In this document: positions 46,671 to 56,040 of the stretch, in pieces
How positions within the stretch are numbered: position 1 is the stretch's first letter
Layout of the letters: each line of letters starts with the position of its first letter
DNA from: Pseudomonas fluorescens
GTDB taxonomy: Bacteria; Pseudomonadota; Gammaproteobacteria; Pseudomonadales; Pseudomonadaceae
Direction: 5' to 3'
Assembly (NCBI RefSeq): GCF_000967965.1
Contig: NZ_LACC01000022.1
Location: 1 to 64,000 of the forward strand
DNA length: 64,000 nt
The notes under the pieces: model-generated
Database searches by the model: none
Seen by the model: only the letters and a program-made list of their open reading frames with translations
Told to the model about the DNA's origin: nothing
Program-made: the position numbers and the translations under genes

Positions 46671-47479
46671 AGCTCGATCTCCACCGACAGCGGGACGTGG
46701 TCGGAAAGGTGCGACCAGGGCCGGGAGGTCAGCACTTGCGGATGGCTGGCCTTGAGGTTGCGCACGTAGATGCGGTCCAGGCGCAATGCCGGCAAGCGCG
46801 CAGGGAAACTGCGCGCCGGTTTGCCATGGTGCGCGGCGAAGACTTCGCGCAAGCCGCTGGGTTTGAGCAATGCATCGGCGCGCTGGCGCCAATCGTTGAA
46901 GTCCCCGGCGACAATCACCGGGGCGTCTCCGGGCAGGGCGTCCAGGCGCTGGGCGAGCAGCTTCAGTTGCGCGGTGCGATGGGTTTCGCGCAGCCCCAGG
47001 TGCACGCAAATGGCATGCACTTCCTGGCCGTCGCCGGGCAAGCGCAACACACAATGCAAGAGCCCGCGGTTCTCGTGGCCGCTGATGGACACGTCGAGGT
47101 TGTCGTGGCGGATGATCTGGAACTTCGACAACAGCGCATTACCGTGATCGCCCGCCGGATATACCGCATTGCGGCCATAGGCGAACTGCGGCCACAGACT
47201 GTCGGCAAGGAATTCGTATTGCGGCATCGCCGGCCAGTTGGTATAGCGCCTGGGATGCTGCTCGTGGGTACCGTGGACTTCCTGCAAAAACACCACATCG
47301 GCAGACACACTGCGCACCGCTTCACGCAGTTCCGGCAGGATGAAACGTCGGTTGAGCGCGGTGAAACCTTTATGGGTGTTGACCGTCAGCACCGTGAAAC
47401 GACAAGTGACGGACGAATCTTTTACCCGCATGTCGGTTGCGTTTGAGTGTGCGGGAACATCGGTGTGATTCGCTGCCAT
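46667..47479 (-). CDS. ybhP: YbhP-like endonuclease/exonuclease/phosphatase family protein
   Basis: 270 aa. Metal-dependent EEP fold: [14 protein letters not shown], the Glu in [20 protein letters not shown], the GDFNDWR motif and the terminal [13 protein letters not shown]. The family cleaves phosphodiesters in nucleic acids, lipids or small molecules; the coupling to clsB suggests a lipid-related role. GGGAGGCGAC lies just before ATG 47479. First gene of the ybhP-clsB-ybhN operon, whose three genes overlap by 4 and 14 bases. Confidence 0.9.
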   Translation of the reverse strand: MAANHTDVPAHSNATDMRVKDSSVTCRFTVLTVNTHKGFTALNRRFILPELREAVRSVSADVVFLQEVHGTHEQHPRRYTNWPAMPQYEFLADSLWPQFAYGRNAVYPAGDHGNALLSKFQIIRHDNLDVSISGHENRGLLHCVLRLPGDGQEVHAICVHLGLRETHRTAQLKLLAQRLDALPGDAPVIVAGDFNDWRQRADALLKPSGLREVFAAHHGKPARSFPARLPALRLDRIYVRNLKASHPQVLTSRPWSHLSDHVPLSVEIEL

Positions 47480-47586
47480 GTCGCCTCCCGCCTGACGGCT
47501 CCTGTCATTGGATGACTCTGGGGCGACGGCGAAAGTTTCGATGGGGCTACGGACGGTACACAGTTAACACATCACAACAGACTCAA

Positions 47587-47614
47587 TGTGGGAGCGAGTC
47601 TGCTCGCTCCCACA
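47587..47614. repeat. REP-type palindrome, GTGGGAGCGAG family
   Basis: TGTGGGAGCGAG (47587-47598) and CTCGCTCCCACA (47603-47614) form a perfect 12-bp stem with a TCTG loop. Lies between the MFS gene end and the ybhP start on the same strand, where it may end or stabilise the transcript. Confidence 0.8.
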
Positions 47615-47621
47615 GGGTTTA

Positions 47622-48833
47622 TCAGTGGCCCGTGATAATGCGGGTAGAGCCCTCAGCCGGTTCGGCATACACCGGGCCGAGGCGATCAAGGCGTCCACTC
47701 CACGCGGTCAACGCCAGCGCCACCAACACCACCAGACCACCGATCCACGCGGTGTGAATCAAGCCCATGTGGGCCACGATCAAGCCACCGCCCCAGGCGC
47801 CACCGGCAATGCCGAGGTTGAACGCTGCGATGTTCAGGCCGGACGCCACGTCCACCGCCTGCGGGGTGTGATGCTCGGCCTGACGCACCACATACACCTG
47901 CAACCCCGGCACGTTGCCGAACGCCACAGCGCCCCAGACCAGCACGGTGGCCAGCGCGAGCCACGGATTGCCGGCGGTGAAGGTCAGCATGAACAACACG
48001 GCGGCGAGCAGGGCAAAGATGATTTTCAGGGCGCTGATCGGGCCGCGCTTGTCCGCCAGTTTGCCACCCCAGATGTTGCCGACCGCCACGGAGATGCCGT
48101 AGACCAGCAACACCAGGCTGACGGTGCTGGCGCTGAAGCCGGAGAGGTCCTGAAGAATCGGCGCGAGGAAGGTAAAGGCAATGAACGAGCCGCCGTAGCC
48201 GACGGCCGTCATGGCATACACCAGCAGCAGGCGCGGTTGCTTGAGTACCTGCAATTGCTGCAACAGCGATGCGGGTTTGCTGTGGGCGATATTTTTCGGC
48301 ACGTAGATCAGGCTGCCGATGAAGGCGATCACGCCCAGGGCCGAAACGGCGAGGAAGGTTTCACGCCAGCCGAAATGCTGGCCGATGAATGTCCCCAGCG
48401 GCACGCCGGTGACCAGCGCAACGGTCAGGCCGGTGAACATGATGGCAATCGCGCTGGCGGCTTTTTCCTTCGGCACTAGACTGGTGGCGATAGTCGAGCC
48501 GATCGAGAAAAACACCCCGTGGGCCAGGCCGGTGACGATCCGTGCGAGGATCAACGACTCGTAGCTCGGTGCTTGCCACGCCAGCAAATTGCCGAGGGTG
48601 AACAGCACCATCAGCGACAGCAGCAGCAATTTGCGCGGAACCTTGCCGGTGAGGGCGGTCAGCACCGGGGCGCCGACGGCAACGCCAAGGGCATACAGGC
48701 TGACCAGCAGGCCGGCGGACGGCAGGCTGACGCCGAGGTCGGCGCCGATGGTGGGTAACAGGCCAACGATGACGAACTCGGTCGTCCCGATGGCAAAGGC
48801 GCTGAGGGTCAGCGCGAGCAAGGCAATGGGCAT
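47622..48833 (-). CDS. DHA1-family MFS efflux transporter (AraJ/YdhP-like)
   Basis: 403 aa, twelve TM segments. Starts MPIALLALTLSAFAIGTTEF, the signature of the AraJ/YdhP/YdeA branch of drug:proton antiporters (FxxGxxEF in TM1). TM5 motif C is readable as FTGLTVALVTGVPLGTFIG. Exports sugars, nucleosides or drugs in related proteins; no substrate can be assigned. Stand-alone gene: the stop is eight bases from a REP palindrome and the start faces a 350-base spacer with a repeat element. Confidence 0.88.
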   Translation of the reverse strand: MPIALLALTLSAFAIGTTEFVIVGLLPTIGADLGVSLPSAGLLVSLYALGVAVGAPVLTALTGKVPRKLLLLSLMVLFTLGNLLAWQAPSYESLILARIVTGLAHGVFFSIGSTIATSLVPKEKAASAIAIMFTGLTVALVTGVPLGTFIGQHFGWRETFLAVSALGVIAFIGSLIYVPKNIAHSKPASLLQQLQVLKQPRLLLVYAMTAVGYGGSFIAFTFLAPILQDLSGFSASTVSLVLLVYGISVAVGNIWGGKLADKRGPISALKIIFALLAAVLFMLTFTAGNPWLALATVLVWGAVAFGNVPGLQVYVVRQAEHHTPQAVDVASGLNIAAFNLGIAGGAWGGGLIVAHMGLIHTAWIGGLVVLVALALTAWSGRLDRLGPVYAEPAEGSTRIITGH

Positions 48834-49186
48834 GGCTGCAACTCCGGAGGTTGATTCGATGGAGCGCAGTGTCGGGATTTGGCTCGTTCAGAAAAATACA
48901 GGGATGGACATTTGATATTTGCCTTGAGCGCAAAGATCGCGAGCGCGGATGTTAGTCTGTGGCGAGGGAGCTTGCTCCCGCTCGGCTGCGTAGCAGTCGC
49001 AAGCTCGTCGAACGCGGTGAATCTGATGAATTTGACTGAAAGGTCTTGGGGGCGCTTCGCACCCCAGCGGGAGCAAGCTCCCTCGCCACATGGGCAATCG
49101 CCATCCGGCTATCCAGAGGCAATATCCGAACTTGCCCGGCATTTCTCAATCAGTTCCTTACCGACACAGCCAAAGGAGCGGGTGTT
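48834..49186. other. 353-base spacer between divergent MFS and MscS-family genes
   Basis: No convincing gene. The left 125 bases should hold the MFS promoter, which I could not place; 48959-49091 is a composite inverted-repeat element; 49092-49186 leads into the channel gene. Reading frames across the element are artefacts of the GC-rich repeat. Confidence 0.7.
48959..49091. repeat. Composite inverted-repeat (REPIN/BIME-like) element, copy A
   Basis: 133 bases. Terminal arms 48959-48983 and 49067-49091 are perfect 25-base inverted repeats (outer bases TGTGGCGAGGGAGCTTG). The interior holds a GCTGCG-TAGCAG hairpin on the left and a GGGGCGCTTCGCACCCC hairpin on the right. Copies B (55746) and C (57943) share this design. 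Confidence 0.88.
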
Positions 49187-51316
49187 TTGATCAGGCTCAA
49201 GACCGCGATACTGCTGGGAGCGTTGCTGTTTGTGGGCAGCGAGCAACTGGAAGCCGCCGCGATACCGGGGCTGCCGGCCACCGCGACCGCCGCGACGCCG
49301 CCGGTCCACCCCGAACCGCTGGTGCAAGGCGGATTACTGGGGGCCATCAGTTCAAGCATCGACGAGGTCCAGACCAAACTCGATCTCAACGAAAACCTCG
49401 TCGACGTCTGGCGCCTGCGTGCCGACCGCGCGGCCGATGAAGTGGATCAGTTGGTCAATCAGCCTTCGGCCCGTTCGCCCTGGAGCGTCGCCGGCGATTT
49501 CCTGCTGCTGACCTGCGTGTGGGCGGCCGTGTTTGCCTGTCTTTGGCTGCTTGGGCGGATGGCCGCCAGGCGTCTGTGCGAGCATCGTCTGCTGCTCAGT
49601 CGTGAGCGGGGCCAGGCGTTGCTCGGCTACGTGCTGCCCTACACCCTTCCAGCGGTGGTCAGCCTGCCCCTGACGATTTATGCCAGTCAGTTTTTGCCGA
49701 TATCGGCGGGACGGGCGCTGGCGCTGTGTCTGGCTTATGCCACTAGCGCGGGGATATTTTCCGCGTCATTGGTGCTGTCGCTGGTGGTGGTGTTCAATGC
49801 CGGGCACAAGCGGCGGGCGGTGCAGATCATCCGCGAGAGCAGTCCCCGACCGTTGTTCGTTATCGGCTTTCTGGTGGCATTGAGCGACGCCCTGACCAGC
49901 CCGCAGATCGCCCATCAATTGGGCAACAATCTCACCAGCAGCATCGCCGTGTTCACCGGGTTGGCAGCGTCGATTTCCTTTGGCTTGCTGGTGATCCGCA
50001 TGCGTCGCCCGGTCGCCCATGTGATCCGTATCTTGCCGCTGGCCCAGCGCCTCAAGCAGCCGGCGTTGCGTGAAACCCTGCGGATATTTTCCGGGCTCTG
50101 GTATTGGCCGATTCTGTTGATGGTACTGGTTTCGATCATCAATCTGATCGGTGCCGGGGCCGACAACCAGAGAGTGCTGCGCAGCGCCTTGTTCACCACG
50201 GTGTTGCTGATTGCGACGGTGTTTCTCAGTACCACGCTACATCATCTGTTCAAGGCGCGCAGCGAGGCGGACCTGCGCCGCAGCAGCGCCTACAAGGAGC
50301 GCTTTCTCAATCTGTCCCACGCCTTGCTACGCATCGGCATGGCCATCGTGTTCATCGATATCCTCGGGCGGATCTGGGGCGTGTCGCTGTTCGAATTCGC
50401 AGTGACCAACGCCGTGGGCCGGGCGATCAGTGATTCCCTTAGCCACATCGGTTTCATTCTGCTGGTGACCTGGATGGTGTGGGTGGTGCTCGACACGGCG
50501 ATTCAGGAAGCCCTGAAACCACCGACCAACAAGCGCTCGGCGCACCAGCCGAGTACGCGGGTGAAAACCATCCTGCCGCTGTTGCGCAACGCGATCAAAA
50601 TCATCCTGGTGGTGATTTGCGCGATCACCACCATGGCCAACCTGGGGATCAACGTCGCACCGTTCCTGGCCGGTGCCGGGGTCATCGGCCTGGCGATCGG
50701 TTTCGGTTCCCAGCAACTGGTGCAGGACGTGATCACCGGGCTGTTCATCATCATCGAAGACACCTTGTCCATCGGTGACTGGGTGGTGCTCGATTCCGGT
50801 CACGCAGGCACCGTCGAAGGCCTGACCATCCGTACCTTGCGCCTGCGCGACGGCAAGGGCTTCGTGCACTCGGTGCCGTTCGGGCAGATCAAGGCCGTGA
50901 CCAACCAATCGCGGCAATTCGCCTATGCGTTTTTCTCGGTTCAATTCACCTACGACACCGATGTCGACAAGGCAATCGAATTGATCCGCGAGGCCGGGCA
51001 TTCCATCAGCAACGACCCGTTCCTGCGCTACAACCTGCAAGGACCGCTGGATGTGTTTGGCGTCGACAAGATGGACCTCAACGGAGTGGTGCTGACCGCG
51101 CAATTCCGCACGGTGTCCGGTGGTCAATACGCGGTGAGCCGGGCTTTCAACCAGCGTTTGAAAAAGCTTGTGGATAACTGCCCGTGGGTGAACTTCGCGC
51201 AGACTTATCCACAGCAGGCGCTGGTGCCGAGGCATCCGGTCGAGCCGCCAGCCGAGGCAGGGCATGAGCCGGATCATTCGGCGGTGCTGATGCCGGATCG
51301 GCCGCGGTCTCAATAG
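49187..51316 (+). CDS. Large MscS-family mechanosensitive channel
   Basis: 709 aa. TTG start at 49187 is supported by AAAGGAG eight bases upstream and gives a signal peptide (IRLKTAILLGALLFVGS...LEAAA). An in-frame ATG at 49046 lies inside the repeat element and is rejected. A periplasmic segment is followed by about ten TM segments; the pore helix and beta domain of MscS are clear: NLGINVAPFLAGAGVIGLAI, GFGSQQLVQDVITGLFIIIE and SIGDWVVLDSGHAGTVEGL. Gates solute release on osmotic downshock. Size resembles the multi-TM YbiO/YnaI-like members rather than the 286-aa MscS. Confidence 0.9.
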   Translation: MIRLKTAILLGALLFVGSEQLEAAAIPGLPATATAATPPVHPEPLVQGGLLGAISSSIDEVQTKLDLNENLVDVWRLRADRAADEVDQLVNQPSARSPWSVAGDFLLLTCVWAAVFACLWLLGRMAARRLCEHRLLLSRERGQALLGYVLPYTLPAVVSLPLTIYASQFLPISAGRALALCLAYATSAGIFSASLVLSLVVVFNAGHKRRAVQIIRESSPRPLFVIGFLVALSDALTSPQIAHQLGNNLTSSIAVFTGLAASISFGLLVIRMRRPVAHVIRILPLAQRLKQPALRETLRIFSGLWYWPILLMVLVSIINLIGAGADNQRVLRSALFTTVLLIATVFLSTTLHHLFKARSEADLRRSSAYKERFLNLSHALLRIGMAIVFIDILGRIWGVSLFEFAVTNAVGRAISDSLSHIGFILLVTWMVWVVLDTAIQEALKPPTNKRSAHQPSTRVKTILPLLRNAIKIILVVICAITTMANLGINVAPFLAGAGVIGLAIGFGSQQLVQDVITGLFIIIEDTLSIGDWVVLDSGHAGTVEGLTIRTLRLRDGKGFVHSVPFGQIKAVTNQSRQFAYAFFSVQFTYDTDVDKAIELIREAGHSISNDPFLRYNLQGPLDVFGVDKMDLNGVVLTAQFRTVSGGQYAVSRAFNQRLKKLVDNCPWVNFAQTYPQQALVPRHPVEPPAEAGHEPDHSAVLMPDRPRSQ

Positions 51317-51330
51317 TTTTTTTGGCCGTG

Positions 51331-51366
51331 CTGGCGCCTTCGCGAGCCTGCTCGCGAAGGCGCCAG
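51331..51366. repeat. Long perfect palindrome between convergent mscS-type and lhr genes
   Basis: CTGGCGCCTTCGCGAG (51331-51346) / CTCGCGAAGGCGCCAG (51351-51366): 16-bp perfect stem, loop CCTG. REP-like half-sites; it could act as a two-way terminator or transcript end despite lacking a T-run. Confidence 0.8.
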
Positions 51367-51377
51367 ACCAGACACCG

Positions 51378-54300
51378 TCAATGCCGGATCAATTTGCCGC
51401 GCACCTCGGCACTGACTTGCTGATCCAGCTCCCCCCAGAACTGCTGCTTGCCGGCAATCTCGGCAGCAACCGGCAAGCCGTCGCGATAGACCAGCCGATT
51501 GCTCGCCAGCGCCGGAACTTTCGCGCCGGGCAATAGCGTGCCGGCGAGGTTCAGCGGATCGACCCCGCACACTGCGACCAGGCTGCCGTCATGGGGCCGA
51601 CGCCGCACCTCCCGCAACAAGGGAATCGCCTCGGGCAGGGCGAATTGCTCGCCCGCCAGGCCGCTGACAAACCGCCCGCCGCGAATCTCGCCGCGTGCCT
51701 CCAGGCGATGGAAAGTGCGCAGCAGTTCGCGCCAGCTCGGCAGCCAGTCCGCCTCACGTTCCAGCAAGCGCCAGAACACCACGCCGTAACGGCGCAGCAA
51801 GGTCATGGCGATGTGTTCAAGGGTTTCGGCAGGCGTCCGCTGGTTTTGCACCACCGGCGCGGCAGGCGCGCGTCGCAACAGGGTCCAGCGCCCGGCGTCG
51901 TCCATGCCACCGATGAATGCCCCGCGTCCACGCCGACTGTTGCGAGGCTGGCGCTTGCTGGCCGGGGTGATCAGTGCGCGCAATCCGGCGAAGCTGTCGG
52001 CATTCACCAGTCCGGCGCCCACCAGTTCCTGCAGGGCGATTTCCAGCTCTGAACGCAGCAGGTGGGCCTCATGGATCAGCTCGTCGAAAAACAGCGCGCC
52101 ATGCTGGCTGAGGGCGGCGTGGACCTTTTGCGTTTTCGGCGACAGTTCGCTGACCGGCGTCTGTTCGGTCAAGCCGCTCCAGAGGCCGACCCGGTTGCGC
52201 GGCAGCAACACAATCGGCGTGCTGCGCAGCGCGGTGCTGGCGCTTTTGTTGTGTGCAGTCAGGCGCGTCCACACCAGTCTGCCACTGCGGCACAACTCAT
52301 CCAGCCAGGTCGCCGAGTAGTCCTTGATCCGTGCAGGCAGGATGTCGCTGTCCCAGGCTGACGCGGCGGCAGGGTAGCCTTCGAATTGCGCGACGACGAC
52401 AGTCAGTACCGCCGCACCCTGACCCTGGCTTGCGCTCGACACATGCTGCCAATCGAACAGGAATCGCATGAAATCCTGCAACGCCACTGGTTCGATTTCC
52501 CGGCGCAGGCGCTTGACCGTATAGCGGTGAATCCGCGCCAGCAAATGCCGCTCGCACCATTCTTCCTGGGCGGTGCCCGGGGTGAAGCGACCGCGCAGCA
52601 CGTAGCCTTCGCGTTCCAGTTGCGCCAGGGCCTGGTTGACCTGCGCAGCGGGCAATCCGAGTGGTTCGGCAATACGATCGAGCGCCAGCGGCCCGAAGGC
52701 GCTGAGCCGTGCGCGGATCAGTTCTAGGATGGCGTCGTCGGGTTCCCAGGCCTCGTCGAAGTCCGGCAGCGCTTGCAGCGATGGCGTCAATTCGGCCTGT
52801 GGATAAATCGCCCGCAGGCAGGTCAGGCGTTCCAGTGCCAGCCACAGCGATTGCCTGGCGTTGATCTGCAAACGGCTCGCGCGTCCGCTGTCGGCCAGGG
52901 TCGTGAGCCAGTCGAGCCACTGCGGATTGGCTCCGGCTTCGGCGTCGGTGATGCACGCCAGGCTCATCAAGGCCTCGTGCATTTCATCGACAGCGGAGGG
53001 CGTCGGCCAGGCCTCGTCGCGCACGGCGGCAATCGCCTCTGCGTCCAGGGCACCGAGATCGTCGGTGGATTGCGGGTCGCTCCAGCGGCGGTTGAGCACC
53101 GCTTGAGTGCGGCGTTCCTCCAGCGGTGCATCGTCGAGAAAGGTATAGGGCCGGGCACTGAGAATCTCCGCCGCCAGCGGCGAAGGCGCCGGCAAGTCGC
53201 GGCTGATCAGGCAAATGTCGCCGCGTTCCATGCGCCGCAACAAGGCCAGCCAGCCCTCGCTGTCCATGGCGTCGTGCAGGCAATCGTCGAGGGTCTGTTC
53301 CACCAGCGGATGGTCGGGAATCTCCCGTTCGCCGGCGAGGTTTTCCACGCAGGCGATCTGATCGGGAAACACGCTGGCGATCAGGTCTTCGCTTTTCATC
53401 CGCTGGATCTGCGGCGGCACTTTGCGCCCGCCGCTGTAGCGCGGCAGGGCCAGGGCTACACCGGCATTCCAGCGCCAGCGCACGCCGAACAGCGGCGCGT
53501 CGAGCACGGCTTGAATCAAGATGTGCTCGGCGCTGTTGCTGTGCAGGTAGCGCCAGACGTCGTCCAGTTCAAAACTGTGGCTGGTGGACAGCGACAGCAC
53601 GATGGCGTCTTCGCTGGCAGCGGCCTGCAATTCGAAGTTGAAGGTGCGACAGAAACGCTTGCGCAGGGCCAGGCCCCAGGCGCGGTTGATGCGGCTGCCG
53701 AATGGCGTGTGAATGACCAGTTGGGTGCCGCCGGACTCGTCGAAAAAACGTTCCATCAGCAGCGTGTCTTGGGATGGCAGGGCTCCCAGCGCTTGTCGCG
53801 CGCGGGCCAGATAGTCCACCAATTGTTCTGCGCTGGCGAGGTTCAGTCCCAGGGTCTCGGTCAGCCAGTCGAGCGCTGGTTGCAAGTTGCCTGGCGCAGT
53901 ACCCAGCAGGTCGTCGAGTTGCGCCTGCAAGCGCGCCACCGCCGAGGACAACTCGGCGCTGCGCCCCGGCGCTTCACCGAGCCAGAACGGAATGGTCGGC
54001 GGCTGGCCCTGGGCATCCTCGACCCGGACTTTGCCGGTTTCCACCCGCAGGATCCGATAGGACGTATTGCCCAACTGGAAGACATCCCCAGCAATGCTTT
54101 CCACCGCAAAGTCTTCGTTGATGGTGCCGATGTTCAGCCCTTGAGGCTCCAGCAGCACGCTGTAGTCGGCGTTGTCAGGAATGGTCCCGCCACTGGTCAC
54201 AGCCGTCAGTTTCGCGCCCCGGCGGCCGCGCAGGGTGCGGCTCACGGCATCGCGATGCAGGTAGGCGCTACGGATGCCCTGACGGCCGTTGTAACCCTCG

Positions 54301-55685
54301 GCGAGCATGTGCAGCAGCGCCTGATAGTGTTTGTCGTCGAGTGCGGCGTAGGGCGAGGCGCGGCGCAGCATCTCCAGCAGCGCTTGCTCCGACCACTCCT
54401 GACAACTGACCTCGGCGATGATCTGCTGCGCCAGCACGTCAAGCGGCGCTTGCGGGATCAGCAAGGTATCGAGTTCGCCCTGGCGTACGCAGTCGAGCAG
54501 CGCGGCGCATTCGATAAGGTCGTCACGGGTGGTGGCGAACAATCGGCCTTTGGGAGTGCCGCCGACCTGGTGCCCGGAGCGGCCGACCCGTTGCAGAAAC
54601 CCGGCAATCGAACGCGGCGAGGCGATCTGGCACACCAGGTCGACGTCGCCGATGTCGATCCCCAGTTCCAGCGATGCCGTGGCGATCAGCACTTGCAGGT
54701 CGCCGCGCTTGAGTCGCTGCTCGGCATCGAGGCGAAATTCCTTGGCCAGGCTGCCGTGGTGGGCCGCCACGGCAGCCTTGCCCAGGCGCTCGCTCAGGTG
54801 CCGGCTCAAACGTTCGGCCAATCGCCGGGTGTTGACGAAAATCAACGTGGTCCGGTGCTCCCGGGCGAGGGCGGCGAGGCGGTCGTAGACCAGTTCCCAG
54901 ACATCGTTGGCCATCACGGCCGACAGCGGCACGGGCGGCACTTCGATATCCAGGTCGCGGGGGCGGGCGTGGCCGATGTCGACGATCTCGCACGGACGGT
55001 CGCGACCGACCAGGAAGCGCGAAACGGCTTCGATGGGCTTTTGCGTGGCCGACAGACCGATGCGCAGCAGCGGCTCCGGGCAGAGTGCTTGCAGGCGTTC
55101 AAGGCTCAGTGCCAGGTGGCTGCCGCGTTTGCTGGCGGCCATGGCGTGGATCTCGTCGACGATCACCGTTCGTGCCGTGCCGAGCATCTGCCGGCCGGAA
55201 TCGGAACCGAGCAGCACATACAGGGATTCCGGCGTGGTCACCAGAATGTGCGGCGCCGTTTTGCGCATCGCCGAACGGTCTTTTTGCGGTGTATCGCCGG
55301 TGCGCACGGCGGTGGTGATCAGCAATTGCGGCAGGCCCATCACGCGCAATTGCTCGGTAATGCCGGCCAGCGGGTTTTGCAGGTTGATCTGGATGTCGTT
55401 GGACAGCGCCTTGAGGGGCGAGACGTAGACCACCAGGGTGGCGTCGGGCAAGCCTTCGGGGCTTTCCAGGCCGCGGTGCACCAGGTCGTCGATGACGGCG
55501 AGAAAGGCGGTGAGGGTCTTGCCGGAACCGGTGGGCGCGGCGACCAGGGTCGAGCGGCGCTGGCGGATCAACGGCCACGCCCGGGCCTGGGCGGCGGTGA
55601 CCGCCGGGAATGTGTGGCTGAACCAGGCGCTGACGGCAGGGTGGAAGCCGCTCAGGGCACTGTCTGCGGGGATGGGCAGGTTCAT
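51378..55685 (-). CDS. lhr: Lhr family ATP-dependent helicase
   Basis: 1435 aa (E. coli Lhr is 1538). SF2 3'-5' helicase implicated in DNA repair. Helicase core: Walker A AAPTGSGKTLTAF, DEIH box VDEIHAMAASKRG, FVNTRRLAERLSRHL and the motif VI stretch QRVGRSGHQVGGTPKGR. The Lhr winged-helix and beta-barrel domains and a long C-terminal region follow; whether that region carries the uracil-glycosylase activity reported for E. coli Lhr is not visible. Start ATG 55685 (MNLPIPADSALSGFHPA) is used; the frame stays open upstream into repeat B, which I regard as chance. Confidence 0.94.
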   Translation of the reverse strand: MNLPIPADSALSGFHPAVSAWFSHTFPAVTAAQARAWPLIRQRRSTLVAAPTGSGKTLTAFLAVIDDLVHRGLESPEGLPDATLVVYVSPLKALSNDIQINLQNPLAGITEQLRVMGLPQLLITTAVRTGDTPQKDRSAMRKTAPHILVTTPESLYVLLGSDSGRQMLGTARTVIVDEIHAMAASKRGSHLALSLERLQALCPEPLLRIGLSATQKPIEAVSRFLVGRDRPCEIVDIGHARPRDLDIEVPPVPLSAVMANDVWELVYDRLAALAREHRTTLIFVNTRRLAERLSRHLSERLGKAAVAAHHGSLAKEFRLDAEQRLKRGDLQVLIATASLELGIDIGDVDLVCQIASPRSIAGFLQRVGRSGHQVGGTPKGRLFATTRDDLIECAALLDCVRQGELDTLLIPQAPLDVLAQQIIAEVSCQEWSEQALLEMLRRASPYAALDDKHYQALLHMLAEGYNGRQGIRSAYLHRDAVSRTLRGRRGAKLTAVTSGGTIPDNADYSVLLEPQGLNIGTINEDFAVESIAGDVFQLGNTSYRILRVETGKVRVEDAQGQPPTIPFWLGEAPGRSAELSSAVARLQAQLDDLLGTAPGNLQPALDWLTETLGLNLASAEQLVDYLARARQALGALPSQDTLLMERFFDESGGTQLVIHTPFGSRINRAWGLALRKRFCRTFNFELQAAASEDAIVLSLSTSHSFELDDVWRYLHSNSAEHILIQAVLDAPLFGVRWRWNAGVALALPRYSGGRKVPPQIQRMKSEDLIASVFPDQIACVENLAGEREIPDHPLVEQTLDDCLHDAMDSEGWLALLRRMERGDICLISRDLPAPSPLAAEILSARPYTFLDDAPLEERRTQAVLNRRWSDPQSTDDLGALDAEAIAAVRDEAWPTPSAVDEMHEALMSLACITDAEAGANPQWLDWLTTLADSGRASRLQINARQSLWLALERLTCLRAIYPQAELTPSLQALPDFDEAWEPDDAILELIRARLSAFGPLALDRIAEPLGLPAAQVNQALAQLEREGYVLRGRFTPGTAQEEWCERHLLARIHRYTVKRLRREIEPVALQDFMRFLFDWQHVSSASQGQGAAVLTVVVAQFEGYPAAASAWDSDILPARIKDYSATWLDELCRSGRLVWTRLTAHNKSASTALRSTPIVLLPRNRVGLWSGLTEQTPVSELSPKTQKVHAALSQHGALFFDELIHEAHLLRSELEIALQELVGAGLVNADSFAGLRALITPASKRQPRNSRRGRGAFIGGMDDAGRWTLLRRAPAAPVVQNQRTPAETLEHIAMTLLRRYGVVFWRLLEREADWLPSWRELLRTFHRLEARGEIRGGRFVSGLAGEQFALPEAIPLLREVRRRPHDGSLVAVCGVDPLNLAGTLLPGAKVPALASNRLVYRDGLPVAAEIAGKQQFWGELDQQVSAEVRGKLIRH

Positions 55686-56040
55686 GCAGCAATTTATGCG
55701 GGTGGGGGGCTCAAGATGCAAGTACCACTGGTTGATCGGTAAACCTGTGGCGAGGGGGCTTGCCCCCGTTGGGTCGCGAAGCGGCCCCAAAATCCGCAAA
55801 CGCGGTGTAACAGGCAAACCGCCTTCAACAATTTTGCGACTGCTGCGCAGCCGTACGGGGGCAAGCCCCCTCGCCACAGGGGCCAGTGGCAGCACTGCAA
55901 AACTCAGGCATCTACACTTTACGGGTGACGGTTGCGCACTAAACCCGCAAAATGCAACGATTCCGGCAATTATCAACGACATCGCCAGGGCGCGGTGTCG
56001 ATAACGCCATTGTTTCAATCAGACTGGGCCTGCTGACTCT
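55686..56040. other. 355-base spacer between divergent lhr and the SDR pair
   Basis: No gene seen. 55746-55878 is composite repeat copy B. The 160 bases to its right should hold the promoter of the SDR genes, but no -35/-10 pair stood out. Confidence 0.7.
55746..55878. repeat. Composite inverted-repeat (REPIN/BIME-like) element, copy B (reversed)
   Basis: 133 bases, the same length as copy A. Arms 55746-55769 and 55855-55878 are perfect 24-base inverted repeats of the variant TGTGGCGAGGGGGCTTG. The two internal hairpins are in the opposite order to copies A and C (GGGTCGCGAAGCGGCCCC on the left, ACTGCTGCGCAGCC on the right), so this copy is inverted. Confidence 0.88.

Noticed and set aside
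45378-47054. 558-codon version of the clsB gene
   Set aside because: The extra N-terminal 128 codons lie inside ybhP in another frame and have no family similarity; the ATGA-coupled start at 46670 fits.
52773-55742. 989-codon open frame on the + strand inside lhr
   Set aside because: Mirror image of a strongly biased gene; low-complexity Gln/Arg/Gly-rich product without motifs. lhr motifs on the other strand are unambiguous.
55686-56018. N-terminal extension of lhr through repeat copy B
   Set aside because: The added residues are translated repeat and spacer; the family start at 55685 is clear.
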